From an uncultured Aquincola sp. (lineage in GTDB: Bacteria > Pseudomonadota > Gammaproteobacteria > Burkholderiales > Burkholderiaceae), in NCBI GenBank assembly GCA_937883885.1, contig CAKZXL010000700.1, positions 1 to 45,466 on the forward strand: a stretch of DNA of 45,466 bases. Reading direction: 5' to 3'. Below the pieces are notes generated by a model, which did no database searches, was not told where the DNA came from, and worked only from the letters and a program-made list of their open reading frames with translations. A program made the position numbers and the translations under genes. Shown one piece after another: positions 18,028-28,036 of the stretch (positions within the stretch are counted from its first letter, which is position 1; each line of letters opens with the position of its first letter).

Positions 18028-19728
18028 TCACGGCAGTTTCACACCGAGCAGCGGATCGCCCCAATTCACCACATGCATCGCCACCATGGCCAGCGCTCCG
18101 ACGAGCGCAACATAGTAGATCGTCGGGATGATCGTGCGGCGCAGGATCTGGCCCTCGCGCCCCATCACGCCGACCGTCGCCGAGGCGGCCACCACGTTGT
18201 GGATCGCGATCATGTTGCCCGCTGCCGCGCCGATGGATTGCGCCGCGACCATCGTCGCCCCGCTCACGCCGAGGGCTTGAGCCACGCTGTACTGGTACTG
18301 GCTGAGCATCAGGTTCGAGACGGTGTTGGAGCCGGCCAGGAAGGCGCCGAGCGCACCCACCGTCGGCGCGAACACCGGATAGACGTCACCTACCGATGCA
18401 GCGACCCAGCGGGCCATCGAGATCGGCATGCTGGCGAGCTCGTTGGCGTTGACGCCCGACTGGATCATGATGCGCACCATCGGCACGGTGAACAGCAGCA
18501 CGAAGCCGGCACCGAGCAGGGTGCCGCCGGACTCGCGCGTGGCCTTCACGAAGTCGGACATGTGCATGCGGTGCAGCAGGATCGTGAGCAGGCAGACGAA
18601 GACCAGAATGCCGCCGGGCAGGTACAGCGGCTGGAAGTTGCCACTGATGCCGGCCTCGCCGAGGATGTCCTTCACGCCGACACTCACCGACAGCAGCCAG
18701 GCCTTGAAGTCGGGCATGGTGCGGCTGAGCACCAGGATCAGCGCCAGCAGCAGGTAGGGCACCCAGGCGAGGACGATCGGGATCTGCTTCGTGGCATGGT
18801 CGACCTTCATCTGGATGCTGCCCATCCACTCCTCCGGCCACTCCTTCGGGTCGGCGAAGTCCCAGGTCTTCTTCGGCACGAGAAAGCCGGCGCGCGCGGC
18901 CAGCGTCGCCAGCGCCAGGCCCAGCAGGCCGCCCAGCAGCGAGGGGAACTCAGGCCCGAGAAAACGCCCGGCCAGCCCGTACGGGATCGTGAAAGCGAAC
19001 GCCGAGAACAGCGCAAACGGCACCGCCGGCAGCGCCTCGGACCACGAGCGGTTGCGGCCGAAGAAGCGGGTCATGAAGAACACCAGGAACACCGGGATCA
19101 GCGTGCCGGCGATGGCGTGGCCGAGTGCCACCCGCTCCACGATCAGGTTGAAGAAATCGGGCCAGCCCTGACCTTGAGCCACCAGCGCCTGTGTCATCGA
19201 CTCGCGCTGCAGCCCGCCCTGCACACCGACGAGCAGCGGCGTGCCGACCGCGCCGAAGGACACCGGCGTGGACTGGATGACCATGCCGAACATCACCGCC
19301 GACAGCGCCGGAAAGCCAACCGCCACCATCAGCGGGCCGGCCACTGCTGCCGGTGTGCCGAAGCCAGAGGCGCCTTCGATGAAGCAGCCGAACAGCCAGG
19401 CGATCAGGATCACCTGGATGCGGCGATCCGGGCTGATGCGTGCGAAGCCGCTGCGGATGCTGGCGATGCCGCCCGAGTGCTTGAGCGTGTTCAGCAGCAG
19501 CAGCGCGCCGAAGATGATCCACAGCACCTGCACCGTGATGATGATCCCTTCCAGCGTCGCCGCGAGGACGCGGTTGAAGCTCACACCCCAGGCCGTCAGC
19601 GCGATGAGGGCGGTGACGAAATAGACCAGCGGCATCGCGCGCTTGGCCGACCAGCCGAGGCCGACCAGCAGCACGCCCGACAGGGCGATCGGGGTGAATG
19701 CCAACAGGGCTTGCAGGCCGAGTTCCAT
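18028..19728 (-). CDS. lldP: L-lactate permease
   Basis: A 566-residue polytopic transporter of the LctP/LldP family. It has many hydrophobic helices from residue 5 onward (LLAFTPIALSGVLLVGLGW) and the family motifs FIEGASGFGTPAAVAGPL and FLAGSNTVSNLMLSQYQY. It imports lactate (and glycolate) with protons. AAGGAGACACC lies just upstream of the ATG. It sits directly before lutABC, pairing uptake with oxidation. Confidence 0.95.
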   Translation of the reverse strand: MELGLQALLAFTPIALSGVLLVGLGWSAKRAMPLVYFVTALIALTAWGVSFNRVLAATLEGIIITVQVLWIIFGALLLLNTLKHSGGIASIRSGFARISPDRRIQVILIAWLFGCFIEGASGFGTPAAVAGPLMVAVGFPALSAVMFGMVIQSTPVSFGAVGTPLLVGVQGGLQRESMTQALVAQGQGWPDFFNLIVERVALGHAIAGTLIPVFLVFFMTRFFGRNRSWSEALPAVPFALFSAFAFTIPYGLAGRFLGPEFPSLLGGLLGLALATLAARAGFLVPKKTWDFADPKEWPEEWMGSIQMKVDHATKQIPIVLAWVPYLLLALILVLSRTMPDFKAWLLSVSVGVKDILGEAGISGNFQPLYLPGGILVFVCLLTILLHRMHMSDFVKATRESGGTLLGAGFVLLFTVPMVRIMIQSGVNANELASMPISMARWVAASVGDVYPVFAPTVGALGAFLAGSNTVSNLMLSQYQYSVAQALGVSGATMVAAQSIGAAAGNMIAIHNVVAASATVGVMGREGQILRRTIIPTIYYVALVGALAMVAMHVVNWGDPLLGVKLP

Positions 19729-19771
19729 GGGGTGTCTCCTTGAAATGGTTTGGATGCGTGGCTCGGCCGGC

Positions 19772-21187
19772 TCAGGCGATCAGCGCGGCCAGCACCTCTT
19801 CGAGCGTCTTCTTCGCGTCGCCGAACAGCATGCGGTTGTTGTCTTTGTAGAAGAGCGGGTTGTCCACGCCGGCATAGCCCGAGGCCATGCTGCGCTTCAT
19901 GACGATCGAGGTGCGCGCCTTCCACACCTCGAGCACCGGCATGCCGGCGATCGGGCTCGTGGGGTCTTCCTGCGCCGAGGGGTTCACGATGTCGTTGGCG
20001 CCGATGACCATCGACACGTCGGTGCCGGGGAAGTCCTCGTTGATCTCGTCCATCTCGAGCACGATGTCGTAGGGCACCTTGGCCTCGGCGAGCAGCACGT
20101 TCATGTGGCCCGGCATGCGGCCTGCGACCGGATGAATGCCGAAGCGCACGTTGACACCCTTGTCGCGCAGAATCTTCGTGATCTCGCACACCATGTGTTG
20201 GGCCTGCGCCACCGCCATGCCGTAGCCGGGCACGATGACGACGTTCTTGGCCTCGCGCAGCAGCTCAGCAGTCTCCACGGCGCTGACTGGCACCACCTCG
20301 CCGGCCGGTTGCGCGCCACCGTCAGCAGGAGGCGGCGCACCGCCACCGGTGCCGAAGCCGCCGGCGATGACGCTGATGAAGTTGCGGTTCATCGCGCGGC
20401 ACATGATGTAGCTCAGGATGGCGCCAGAGGAACCCACCAGGGCGCCGACGACGATCAGCAGATCGTTGCCGAGCATGAAGCCGGTCGCTGCCGCGGCCCA
20501 GCCCGAGTAGCTATTGAGCATCGACACCACCACCGGCATGTCGGCGCCGCCGATCGCCATCACCATGTGGATGCCGAACAGCAGCGCGATCACCGTCATG
20601 ACGATCAGCGGGGTCATGCCGGCCTGGATCTCGTGCGCGCGCAGGAACTCGCGCCCGAACCAGACGACCACCACCAGCCCGGCCAAATTGAGCCAGTGAC
20701 GCCCGGGCAGCAGCAGCGGCTTGCCGCCGATCTTGCCGGACAGCTTGCCGAAAGCGACGATCGATCCCGAGAACGTGACCGCGCCGATCAGGATGCCGAC
20801 GTAGATCTCGACCTCGTGGATCGCCTTCTCGGCCGGTGTCGGGAACACGGTGGACGTATCGACGTAGCTCGCGAAGCCGACCAGGCAGGCGGCCAGTCCG
20901 ACGAGGCTGTGCATCAATGCCACCAGTTCGGGCATCTGCGTCATCTGCACCTTCTTGGCGGCGAAGAGGCCGATGGCGCCGCCGACGACGAGGGCGCCGA
21001 CGATCCACGCGTACCCGGCCGGCGTGACGCGCGGGCCGAGCACGGTGGCCAGCACCGCGAGGGCCATGCCGACGATGCCGAATACGTTGCCGCGGCGCGC
21101 GGTCTCCGGATTCGACAGCCCGCCCAGGCTGAGGATGAAGAGGATGATGGCGCCGATGTAGGAGACGGTGGCCAGGCCTGCGGTCAT
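19772..21187 (-). CDS. pntB: NAD(P) transhydrogenase subunit beta
   Basis: A 471-residue protein. The first about 260 residues form the membrane domain ([19 protein letters not shown] onward). A proline-rich hinge follows, then the NADP(H)-binding domain III with [30 protein letters not shown] and [10 protein letters not shown]. With PntA it uses the proton gradient to reduce NADP+ with NADH. Here it would supply the NADPH used by PhaB encoded in the same series. The pntA stop lies 22 nt upstream. Confidence 0.96.
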   Translation of the reverse strand: MTAGLATVSYIGAIILFILSLGGLSNPETARRGNVFGIVGMALAVLATVLGPRVTPAGYAWIVGALVVGGAIGLFAAKKVQMTQMPELVALMHSLVGLAACLVGFASYVDTSTVFPTPAEKAIHEVEIYVGILIGAVTFSGSIVAFGKLSGKIGGKPLLLPGRHWLNLAGLVVVVWFGREFLRAHEIQAGMTPLIVMTVIALLFGIHMVMAIGGADMPVVVSMLNSYSGWAAAATGFMLGNDLLIVVGALVGSSGAILSYIMCRAMNRNFISVIAGGFGTGGGAPPPADGGAQPAGEVVPVSAVETAELLREAKNVVIVPGYGMAVAQAQHMVCEITKILRDKGVNVRFGIHPVAGRMPGHMNVLLAEAKVPYDIVLEMDEINEDFPGTDVSMVIGANDIVNPSAQEDPTSPIAGMPVLEVWKARTSIVMKRSMASGYAGVDNPLFYKDNNRMLFGDAKKTLEEVLAALIA

Positions 21188-21209
21188 GTTCGCTCCTGCT
21201 TCTTGTTGT

Positions 21210-22808
21210 TCACTTGCGGAACATTGCCAGCATGCGCCGCGTGACCGCGAAGCCGCCGAACATGTTGACGGCCGTCAGCACCAGCGCCACGACGGCCAGG
21301 CCGAGGATCAGCTGCGACGGCCGATCGGCTCCGGCACCACCTGCCAGCGGCGGCGCCACCTGCACCAGCGCGCCGATGGCGATGATCGACGAGATGGCGT
21401 TGGTCACGCTCATCAGCGGCGTGTGCAGCGACGGCGTGACGTTCCACACCACCATGTAGCCGATGAAGCAGGCCAGCACGAACACGGTGAAGTGCGCGAG
21501 GAACGACGCCGGCGCGTAGAGGCCCACGAGCGCGAAGGCCAGCGCACCCGCGCCGAACACCGTCAATAGCGACCGCGCCGACATCGGCTCGCTGGCCCCG
21601 TGGCCGTGGCCCTTCTTGGCGGACGGCGCGACGACGGACGCCGCTGCGGGTTTGGCCGGTGCCGCGGCCGGCAGTTTGGGCGGCGGAGGCGGCCATGTGA
21701 TGGCACCTTCCTTGATGACCGTCAGGCCGCGGATCGCGTCGTCTTCCATGTTGACGTCGATGACGCCGTCCTTGGTCTTGCACAGCTCCTCGGTCAGACG
21801 CAGGAGGTTGTTCGAGTACAGCGTGGAAGACTGCTTGGCCAGACGGCTGGCGAGGTCGGTGTAGCCGATGATCGTCACGCCGTGTTTCACCACCGACTGG
21901 CCGGGCTCGGTGAGTTCGCAGTTGCCGCCCTGCTCGGCCGCCATGTCGACGATCACGCTGCCGGGCTTCATGCTCTTGACCATCTCGGCGGTGATCAGCC
22001 GCGGCGCGGGCTTGCCTGGGATCAGCGCGGTGGTGATCACTATGTCGCATTCCTTGGCCTGCTGCGCGTACATCGCACGCTGCGCGGCCTGGAAGCCCTC
22101 GCTCATCACCTTGGCGTAGCCGCCGCCACCCGAACCCTCTTCCTCGTAGTCGACCTTGACGAACTCGCCGCCGAGGGAGACCACCTGATCGGCCACCTCG
22201 GCGCGGGTGTCGTTGGCGCGCACGATCGCTCCGAGGCCCGCCGCGGTGCCGATCGCCGCCAAGCCCGCCACGCCGGCACCGGCGATGAACACCTTGGCCG
22301 GCGGAATCTTGCCGGCGGCCGTGATCTGGCCGTTGAAGTAGCGGCCGAAGGCGTTGGCCGCCTCGATCACCGCGCGGTAGCCGCTGACCCCGGCCATCGA
22401 GGTCAGCGCGTCCATCTTCTGCGCGCGCGACAGCTGGCGCGGCAACGAGTCGATGGCGAGCACGGTGGCCATCTTTGCCGCCAGCTGCTTCATCAACTCA
22501 GGGTTCTGCGCTGGCCAGATGAACCCGATCAGCGTGCCGCCTTGCCGCAGGAGCGCCACCTCGTCAGGGCTCGGCGCACGCACCTTGAACACGATGTCCG
22601 ACCGGGCCCAGATGTCGGACGCGGTCTCAACGATGTCGGCCCCGGCCGCTCGGTACGCGTCGTCGGCGAAGTTGGAGGCGTCGCCGGCGCCGCTTTGCAC
22701 GGCCACCGAGAAGCCCAGCTTGCGCAGCTTCTCCACCACGTCCGGCACGGTCGCAACGCGCTTCTCGGCCGGCGCGGTCTCCGTGGGAACTCCAATCAGC
22801 AAGGCCAT
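21210..22808 (-). CDS. pntA: NAD(P) transhydrogenase subunit alpha (full-length form)
   Basis: A 532-residue protein with the complete E. coli-type arrangement. The NAD(H)-binding domain I comprises residues about 1-375 ([33 protein letters not shown]). A Pro/Ala/Lys-rich linker is followed by a C-terminal membrane part of about four helices ([20 protein letters not shown]). Some bacteria split it into two genes; here it is fused. The His-rich GHGHG stretch in the linker is a minor oddity. Confidence 0.96.
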   Translation of the reverse strand: MALLIGVPTETAPAEKRVATVPDVVEKLRKLGFSVAVQSGAGDASNFADDAYRAAGADIVETASDIWARSDIVFKVRAPSPDEVALLRQGGTLIGFIWPAQNPELMKQLAAKMATVLAIDSLPRQLSRAQKMDALTSMAGVSGYRAVIEAANAFGRYFNGQITAAGKIPPAKVFIAGAGVAGLAAIGTAAGLGAIVRANDTRAEVADQVVSLGGEFVKVDYEEEGSGGGGYAKVMSEGFQAAQRAMYAQQAKECDIVITTALIPGKPAPRLITAEMVKSMKPGSVIVDMAAEQGGNCELTEPGQSVVKHGVTIIGYTDLASRLAKQSSTLYSNNLLRLTEELCKTKDGVIDVNMEDDAIRGLTVIKEGAITWPPPPPKLPAAAPAKPAAASVVAPSAKKGHGHGASEPMSARSLLTVFGAGALAFALVGLYAPASFLAHFTVFVLACFIGYMVVWNVTPSLHTPLMSVTNAISSIIAIGALVQVAPPLAGGAGADRPSQLILGLAVVALVLTAVNMFGGFAVTRRMLAMFRK

Positions 22809-22820
22809 GGTCTCGACTCC

Positions 22821-23828
22821 TCAGTGGTACCCATGCCCGGCGCGCACCTTGCCCCGGAACACCCAGTACGACCAGATCACGTACAGCAGGATGATCGGCA
22901 GCAGAAACATCGTGCCGACAAGCAGGAAGGCCTGCGAAATCGGATGCGCTGCGGCGTCCCACAAGGTGATCGATGGCCATATCAGGTAGGGCCACAGGCT
23001 GATCACCAGGCCGGTAAAAGCCAGGAAGAAGATGCCGAACGAACACAGGAACGGCAGCACGTCGCGCCGTTCGTGGCGCAGACTGGTGTAGAGCAGCGCC
23101 GCGACGGCGGCGGTGAGGATGGGCACCGGCGAGAACCAGAGCAGGTTCGGCCAGCTGAACCAGCGCTCGGCGATCCGCTCGGAGGCAAGCGGCGTCCACA
23201 CGCTCACCGCCGCGACGAACGCGAGCACCCACCACAGGGAGCGCTGTGCGATGCGTCGCGACCACTGCTGCAGCGGGCCTTCGGTCTTCATCACCAGCCA
23301 GGTCGCGCCCTGCAGCATGTAGGCGGCGACGACCGCGGCGCCGGTCAGCAGCGTGAACGGCGTGGCCCAGTCCCAGCTGGTGCCGACGAACTGTCGGTTC
23401 TGCACCGGAAAGCCCTGCACGATGTTGCCGAGGATCACACCCTGGGCGAAGCTGGCGACGAGCGAGCCCCAGATGAACGCGTTGTCCCACACGCCGCGTC
23501 GCGCGCCCTCGACTTCGCGGAACTCGAATGCGACGCCGCGGAACAGCAGGCCCAGCAGCATCAGCAGGATGGGGAAGTACAGCGCGGGCATCAGCACCGC
23601 GAACGCGAGCGGAAACACCGCGAGCAGGCCGCCGCCGCCCAGGATCAGCCAGGTCTCGTTGAAGTCCCACACCGGGGCGACGCTGGCCACCATCAGGTCG
23701 CGCTCATGCGGGTCGCGACGCAACCCGAACAGCATGCCGACGCCGAGGTCGAAACCGTCGAGCAGCACGTACATGAAGACGGCGAGCGCGAGGATTGCAG
23801 TCCACAGCGGCACGAGGTCAAGTTGCAT
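22821..23828 (-). CDS. cydB: Cytochrome bd-type quinol oxidase subunit II
   Basis: A 335-residue membrane protein with about eight to nine helices. It begins MQLDLVPLWTAILALAVFMY and contains the conserved LLDGFDLGVGMLF, VWDFNETWLI and GNIVQGFP segments of CydB/CioB. It pairs with subunit I to reduce oxygen to water using quinol without proton pumping. The ATG at 23828 overlaps the end of cydA by 11 nt and fits the conserved N-terminus; an earlier in-frame start at 23849 is less likely. Confidence 0.94.
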   Translation of the reverse strand: MQLDLVPLWTAILALAVFMYVLLDGFDLGVGMLFGLRRDPHERDLMVASVAPVWDFNETWLILGGGGLLAVFPLAFAVLMPALYFPILLMLLGLLFRGVAFEFREVEGARRGVWDNAFIWGSLVASFAQGVILGNIVQGFPVQNRQFVGTSWDWATPFTLLTGAAVVAAYMLQGATWLVMKTEGPLQQWSRRIAQRSLWWVLAFVAAVSVWTPLASERIAERWFSWPNLLWFSPVPILTAAVAALLYTSLRHERRDVLPFLCSFGIFFLAFTGLVISLWPYLIWPSITLWDAAAHPISQAFLLVGTMFLLPIILLYVIWSYWVFRGKVRAGHGYH

Positions 23829-25251
23829 GGTCGCCCCTTGCCGTCGCACCTGCCGTTGTTGCTTCCGTGGCAGCCGACAGCGGTCGTGCCGGGCGCGCCG
23901 GCTCGTCCTGCGACGGTTCGCCTTGCGCGGCTTCCGCCGCGACCGCCACCTGCGGGCCGGCGCGCACGATGCGCCGCAGCAGCATGAAGCCGGCGCCGAA
24001 GATCACGATGTAGGCGGCGATGTAGAACGCGAACGACAGGGCGACATCGAAGGTGGTCAGGCTTGGACTCACGCCCTGGCTCGTGCGCATCAGGCCATAG
24101 ACCACCCACGGCTGGCGCCCGACCTCGGTGACGGTCCAGCCGGCAAGCACGGCAATGAAGCCGAGCGGCATCGACCAGTGAGCCAGCCTGAGGAACAGCG
24201 GCGACTCGTAGAGCCGCCCCTTGAAGTGCATGACCCAGCCGACGACCACCACGAGCAGCATCAGCAGCCCCATGCCGACCATGATGCGAAACGCGAAGTA
24301 GACGATCGCCACCGGCGGCCGGTCCTCGCGCGGCCATTCCTTCAGACCCTTGATCTCTCCGTTCCAGTCGTGCGTGAGGTACCAGCTCGCGAGCTTGGGG
24401 ATCGCGATCTCGAAGCGGTTGCGCTCGGCCTTCTCGTCAGGGATCGCGAACAGCGACGCCGCGACGCCGCGTTCGGTCTCCCAGATGCCTTCCATCGCCG
24501 CCAGCTTGGCCGGCTGGTGCTTGAGCGTGTTCAGGCCGTGCAGGTCGCCGACGACGATCTGCAGCGGCACCATGATGCTCAGGAAAGCGAGCGACATCTT
24601 CACCATCACGCGGCTTTCCTCGACGTGCCGGCGCTGGCGCAGGAACCCTGCGGCGACGGCGAGGATCACGAATCCGCTGGTGACGAGGAAGGCGATCACC
24701 GTGTGCGAGAGGCGGTATGGAAACGACGGCGTGAACAGCACCGCCAGCATGCTGACCGGCTCGAAACGCCCGTCCACAACGACGTGGCCCTGCGGCGTCT
24801 GCATCCAGCTGTTGACGGCGAGGATCCAGAACGACGACATCAGTGTGCCGAACGCCACCATCAAGGCGGAGAACACATGCGCCCACTGCGGCACCAGCTT
24901 GCGGCCGAACAGCAGCACGCCGAGGAACGCCGCCTCCAGGTAGAACGCGGTCAGCACCTCGTAGGCCATCAGCGAGCCGATGACGCTGGCGGCGGCGTCG
25001 GAGAAGCGGCTCCAGTTGGTGCCGAACTGGAACGGCATAACGATGCCCGAGACCACGCCCATGCCGAACGAGACGGCAAAGATCTTGATCCAGTAGGCCG
25101 ACAGCCGCCGGTACACGTCATCCTTCTTCCACCACCACAGCACTTCGAGCGTGGCGATGTAGCAGGCCAGCCCGACGGTGAATGCCGGCAGCAGGATGTG
25201 CCAAGCGATCACCCACACGAACTGCAGGCGCGACAGCAGCAAGGCGTCCAT
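23818..25251 (-). CDS. cydA: Cytochrome bd-type (CIO-like) quinol oxidase subunit I
   Basis: A 477-residue subunit carrying the haems. It has H18 (AWHILLP, the high-spin haem ligand position), the quinol-site region GDLHGLNTLKHQPAKLAAMEG and the signature GWTVTEVGRQPWVVYG. It is shorter than E. coli CydA, consistent with a short Q-loop as in cyanide-insensitive CioA enzymes, so CioA is an equally good name. The last about 50 residues form an Ala/Pro-rich cytoplasmic tail. It allows NADH oxidation at low oxygen together with the NDH-2 encoded upstream. Confidence 0.93.
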   Translation of the reverse strand: MDALLLSRLQFVWVIAWHILLPAFTVGLACYIATLEVLWWWKKDDVYRRLSAYWIKIFAVSFGMGVVSGIVMPFQFGTNWSRFSDAAASVIGSLMAYEVLTAFYLEAAFLGVLLFGRKLVPQWAHVFSALMVAFGTLMSSFWILAVNSWMQTPQGHVVVDGRFEPVSMLAVLFTPSFPYRLSHTVIAFLVTSGFVILAVAAGFLRQRRHVEESRVMVKMSLAFLSIMVPLQIVVGDLHGLNTLKHQPAKLAAMEGIWETERGVAASLFAIPDEKAERNRFEIAIPKLASWYLTHDWNGEIKGLKEWPREDRPPVAIVYFAFRIMVGMGLLMLLVVVVGWVMHFKGRLYESPLFLRLAHWSMPLGFIAVLAGWTVTEVGRQPWVVYGLMRTSQGVSPSLTTFDVALSFAFYIAAYIVIFGAGFMLLRRIVRAGPQVAVAAEAAQGEPSQDEPARPARPLSAATEATTAGATARGDHAT

Positions 25252-25296
25252 GGTTCAGGCGGTCAAGGTGTGGCCGTTGTCGGTGAGAGCCGGGGC

Positions 25297-25995
25297 TCAG
25301 CCTTGGCGCGCCCGCCTGGAGGACGACTTGGCGGCCGGGGGCGGCGCCGATGCGTCGAGCCCCTCGGACATGCCGATCAGCACGCCGCGCGCCAGCGCCG
25401 TGTAGTGGTCCATCCAGGCGTCCACGGTGCTCTGGGCCTGGGCTCGGCCCCGTCGCACGGCCTCGCGCGACCGCTCGGTCAGCTGCTCCAGCGCAGCCGT
25501 GGCGCTGGAACCGGTCGCGCTGCCCCTGGCCTTCATCCCTTCGAGCACCATGGCCCAGGGTCCCTGCAGGTTCTTCGCGGCGTCGGCCACGGCCTTGTCC
25601 AGACTGCCGTACAGCGTGTCCTCCATCTTCTCGATGTCGGCGAGCGCCTTCTTCATCTGGGTCTCTTGCAGTTGCGCACCTTGATCGACGAACTGCTCGA
25701 GCGCCCGGCGATTGGCCTCGACCGCCTTGACCAGAGCGGCATCCATGCCTTCGACGGCCTTCATCAGCAGCGCCTCGACGTCGGGCGTCGGCAGCCCGCT
25801 TTTCGCCGCGCCGGCCGAGGCCGCCTTCGTCGTCGCCTTCACCGCATCGCGCACGCTCTTGAGCGTCAGCTCGCGGCCCTGCAGGGCCTTCAGCGTAGCC
25901 TGCTGCACCGCCTGGCGCAGCGCTTCGCCCTGCCGGGTCGAGGCCTGGGCGAACTGCTCCACCAGGGCCTCATGGTCGAAACCGATCTTGCTCAT
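25297..25995 (-). CDS. Phasin-like PHA-granule protein
   Basis: A 232-residue, Ala-rich, almost wholly helical protein with amphipathic repeats (EQFAQASTRQGEALRQAVQQ, KALADIEKMEDTLYGSLDK) and a basic, Ser/Arg-rich C-terminal tail (AAKSSSRRARQG). It has no signal or membrane segment. Its place directly after phaB and its composition suggest a granule-surface or phasin-type protein. It does not obviously match canonical PhaP, so the assignment rests on context. Confidence 0.6.
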   Translation of the reverse strand: MSKIGFDHEALVEQFAQASTRQGEALRQAVQQATLKALQGRELTLKSVRDAVKATTKAASAGAAKSGLPTPDVEALLMKAVEGMDAALVKAVEANRRALEQFVDQGAQLQETQMKKALADIEKMEDTLYGSLDKAVADAAKNLQGPWAMVLEGMKARGSATGSSATAALEQLTERSREAVRRGRAQAQSTVDAWMDHYTALARGVLIGMSEGLDASAPPPAAKSSSRRARQG

Positions 25996-26037
25996 TGCGT
26001 CGTCTCCGTGGGTGTGTTGTTGGTCGGCGCGCTCGCG

Positions 26038-26784
26038 TCACTGCATGTGCTGGCCGCCGTTGATCGCAATGTTGGCGCCGGTCACGAACGCCGCTTCATC
26101 GGAGGCCAGGTAGATGATCAGACCGGCCACTTCCTCGGGCTTGCCGAGACGGCCCACCGGGATGTGCGGCAGGATCTTCGAGTCCAGCACTTCCTTCGGA
26201 ATCGCCGTGACCATCTTGGTGCCGATGTAGCCGGGCGAGATGGTGTTGACGGTCACGCCCTTCTTCGCCACCTCCAGCGCCAGCGCCTTGGTGAAACCGT
26301 GCACGCCGGCCTTGGCCGCCGAGTAGTTGGTCTGGCCGAAGGCGCCCTTGCTGCCGTTGACCGACGAGACGTTGATCACCCGGCCCCAGCCCCGGTCGGA
26401 CATCGCGTCGACGACCTGCTTGCTCATGTTGAACAGGCTGTCGAGGTTGGTGCGCATCACCGCGTCCCAGTTGACCTTGTCCATCTTCTTGAAGGTCATG
26501 TCGCGCGTGATGCCGGCGTTGTTCACCAGCACGTCCACCGGTCCCACCTTGGCTGTGACCTCGGCCACCGCCTTCGCGCACGAGTCGAGGTCGGCCACGT
26601 CGCAGGGCACCGCGGCGATGTCGTAGCCGCGCTCCTTCATGCCGGCCACCCACTCGGCATGCTTGCTGTTGCCCGGCGAGTAGGTGACCGCAACCTTGTA
26701 GCCGGCGTCGGCCATCTTGGTGGAGATCGTTTCGCCCAGGCCGCCCATGCCGCCGGTGACCAGGACCACGCGTGTGTTGCTCAT
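26038..26784 (-). CDS. phaB: Acetoacetyl-CoA reductase
   Basis: A 248-residue short-chain dehydrogenase that reduces acetoacetyl-CoA to (R)-3-hydroxybutyryl-CoA with NADPH. It has the nucleotide motif TGGMGGLGE (10-18), NNAG (88-91) and the catalytic Ser140/141, Tyr154 and Lys158 (YSAAK). Very close to PhaB of Ralstonia type in length and in the VNGSKGAFGQTNYSAAKAG segment. AGGAGAC precedes the ATG. It is the second step of polyhydroxybutyrate synthesis. Confidence 0.95.
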   Translation of the reverse strand: MSNTRVVLVTGGMGGLGETISTKMADAGYKVAVTYSPGNSKHAEWVAGMKERGYDIAAVPCDVADLDSCAKAVAEVTAKVGPVDVLVNNAGITRDMTFKKMDKVNWDAVMRTNLDSLFNMSKQVVDAMSDRGWGRVINVSSVNGSKGAFGQTNYSAAKAGVHGFTKALALEVAKKGVTVNTISPGYIGTKMVTAIPKEVLDSKILPHIPVGRLGKPEEVAGLIIYLASDEAAFVTGANIAINGGQHMQ

Positions 26785-26820
26785 TTCGATGTCTCCTGGC
26801 GGGTTGAATGAGTTCCGATC

Positions 26821-27999
26821 TCAGCGCTCGATCGCGAGCGACACGCCCATGCCGCCGCCGATGCACAGCGCGGCAAGACCCTTCTTCGCGTTGCGGCGCT
26901 GCATCTCGTGCAGCAGCGTGACGAGGATGCGGCAGCCGCTCGCGCCGATCGGGTGGCCGATCGCGATGGCGCCGCCGTTGACGTTGACCTTGGCGGGGTC
27001 GGCTTCGAGCACCTTGTTGACCGCGCAGGCCTGTGCGGCGAACGCTTCGTTCAGCTCGAACAGATCGACGTCGCCGACCTTCCAGCCGGCACGTTCCAGC
27101 GCCTTGCGACTGGCCGGCACCGGGCCCATGCCCATCGTCGCGGGGTCGAGGCCGCTGGTGCCGAAGCTGGCGATGCGCGCCAGCGGCGTCAGGCCCAGTG
27201 CTGCGGCCTTCTTCGCGCTCATCACCACCACCGCGGCGGCGCCGTCGTTCAGCCCCGAGGCATTGCCGGCGGTGACGCTGCCGGCCTTGTCGAACGCCGG
27301 CCGCAGACCGGCCAGCGCTTCGGCATTGGTCTTCTTGTTGATGAACTCGTCGGCCGCAAAGACCAAAGGGTCGCCCTTCTTCTGCGGAATCGTCACGCCG
27401 ACGATCTCGTCCTTGAAGCGGCCCGCGTCCTGCGCCGCCGCCGCCTTCTGCTGGCTGGCAAGTGCGAGCGCGTCCTGCTGCTCGCGCGTGATCGAGTGCG
27501 CCTTGGCCACGTTCTCGGCCGTGGTGCCCATGTGGTACTGGTTGTAGACATCCCACAGGCCGTCGACGATCATCGAGTCGAGCATCTTCCAGTCGCCCAT
27601 GCGCTGGCCCTGCCGCGAACCGAACAACACATGCGGCGACAGGCTCATGCTCTCCTGGCCGCCGGCGACGACGACCTCGCTGTCGCCCCAGGCCACGGCC
27701 TGCGCGGCCAGCATCACCGCCTTCAGGCCCGAGCCGCAGACGGCGTTGATCGTCAGCGCGGGAGTCTCCTTGGGCACGCCGGACTTCATCGAAGCCTGGC
27801 GCGCCGGGTTCTGGCCGGCGCCCGCGGCCAGCACCTGGCCCATGATGACCTCGCCGACCTGCGCCGGATCGAGCTTGGCGCGCGCAATGGCCTCGCGGAT
27901 GACGATCGCACCGAGTTCGGTGGCGGGGATGTTGGCGATCGAGCCGCCGAACTTGCCGACCGCGGTGCGCGCGGCGGAGACGATGACGATGTCTTGCAT
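26821..27999 (-). CDS. phaA: Acetyl-CoA acetyltransferase (beta-ketothiolase)
   Basis: A 392-residue thiolase that condenses two acetyl-CoA into acetoacetyl-CoA. The acyl-accepting Cys88 lies in [11 protein letters not shown], the general-acid histidine in GHPIGASG and the second catalytic Cys379 in LCIGGGMG. The ATG at 27999 gives the standard start [15 protein letters not shown]; the frame stays open upstream but without a family match. It lies 37 nt after phaC. Confidence 0.95.
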   Translation of the reverse strand: MQDIVIVSAARTAVGKFGGSIANIPATELGAIVIREAIARAKLDPAQVGEVIMGQVLAAGAGQNPARQASMKSGVPKETPALTINAVCGSGLKAVMLAAQAVAWGDSEVVVAGGQESMSLSPHVLFGSRQGQRMGDWKMLDSMIVDGLWDVYNQYHMGTTAENVAKAHSITREQQDALALASQQKAAAAQDAGRFKDEIVGVTIPQKKGDPLVFAADEFINKKTNAEALAGLRPAFDKAGSVTAGNASGLNDGAAAVVVMSAKKAAALGLTPLARIASFGTSGLDPATMGMGPVPASRKALERAGWKVGDVDLFELNEAFAAQACAVNKVLEADPAKVNVNGGAIAIGHPIGASGCRILVTLLHEMQRRNAKKGLAALCIGGGMGVSLAIER

Positions 28000-28036
28000 G
28001 ATGAGTGCTCCTGTGAGGCAGGGGTTGGAGATCGGC

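Noticed and set aside
17269..21244. Long plus-strand frames opposite lutA, lldP and pntB.
   Set aside because: Composition is His/Arg/Asp-rich and repetitive, typical of antisense frames in GC-rich DNA; the minus-strand proteins match known families end to end.
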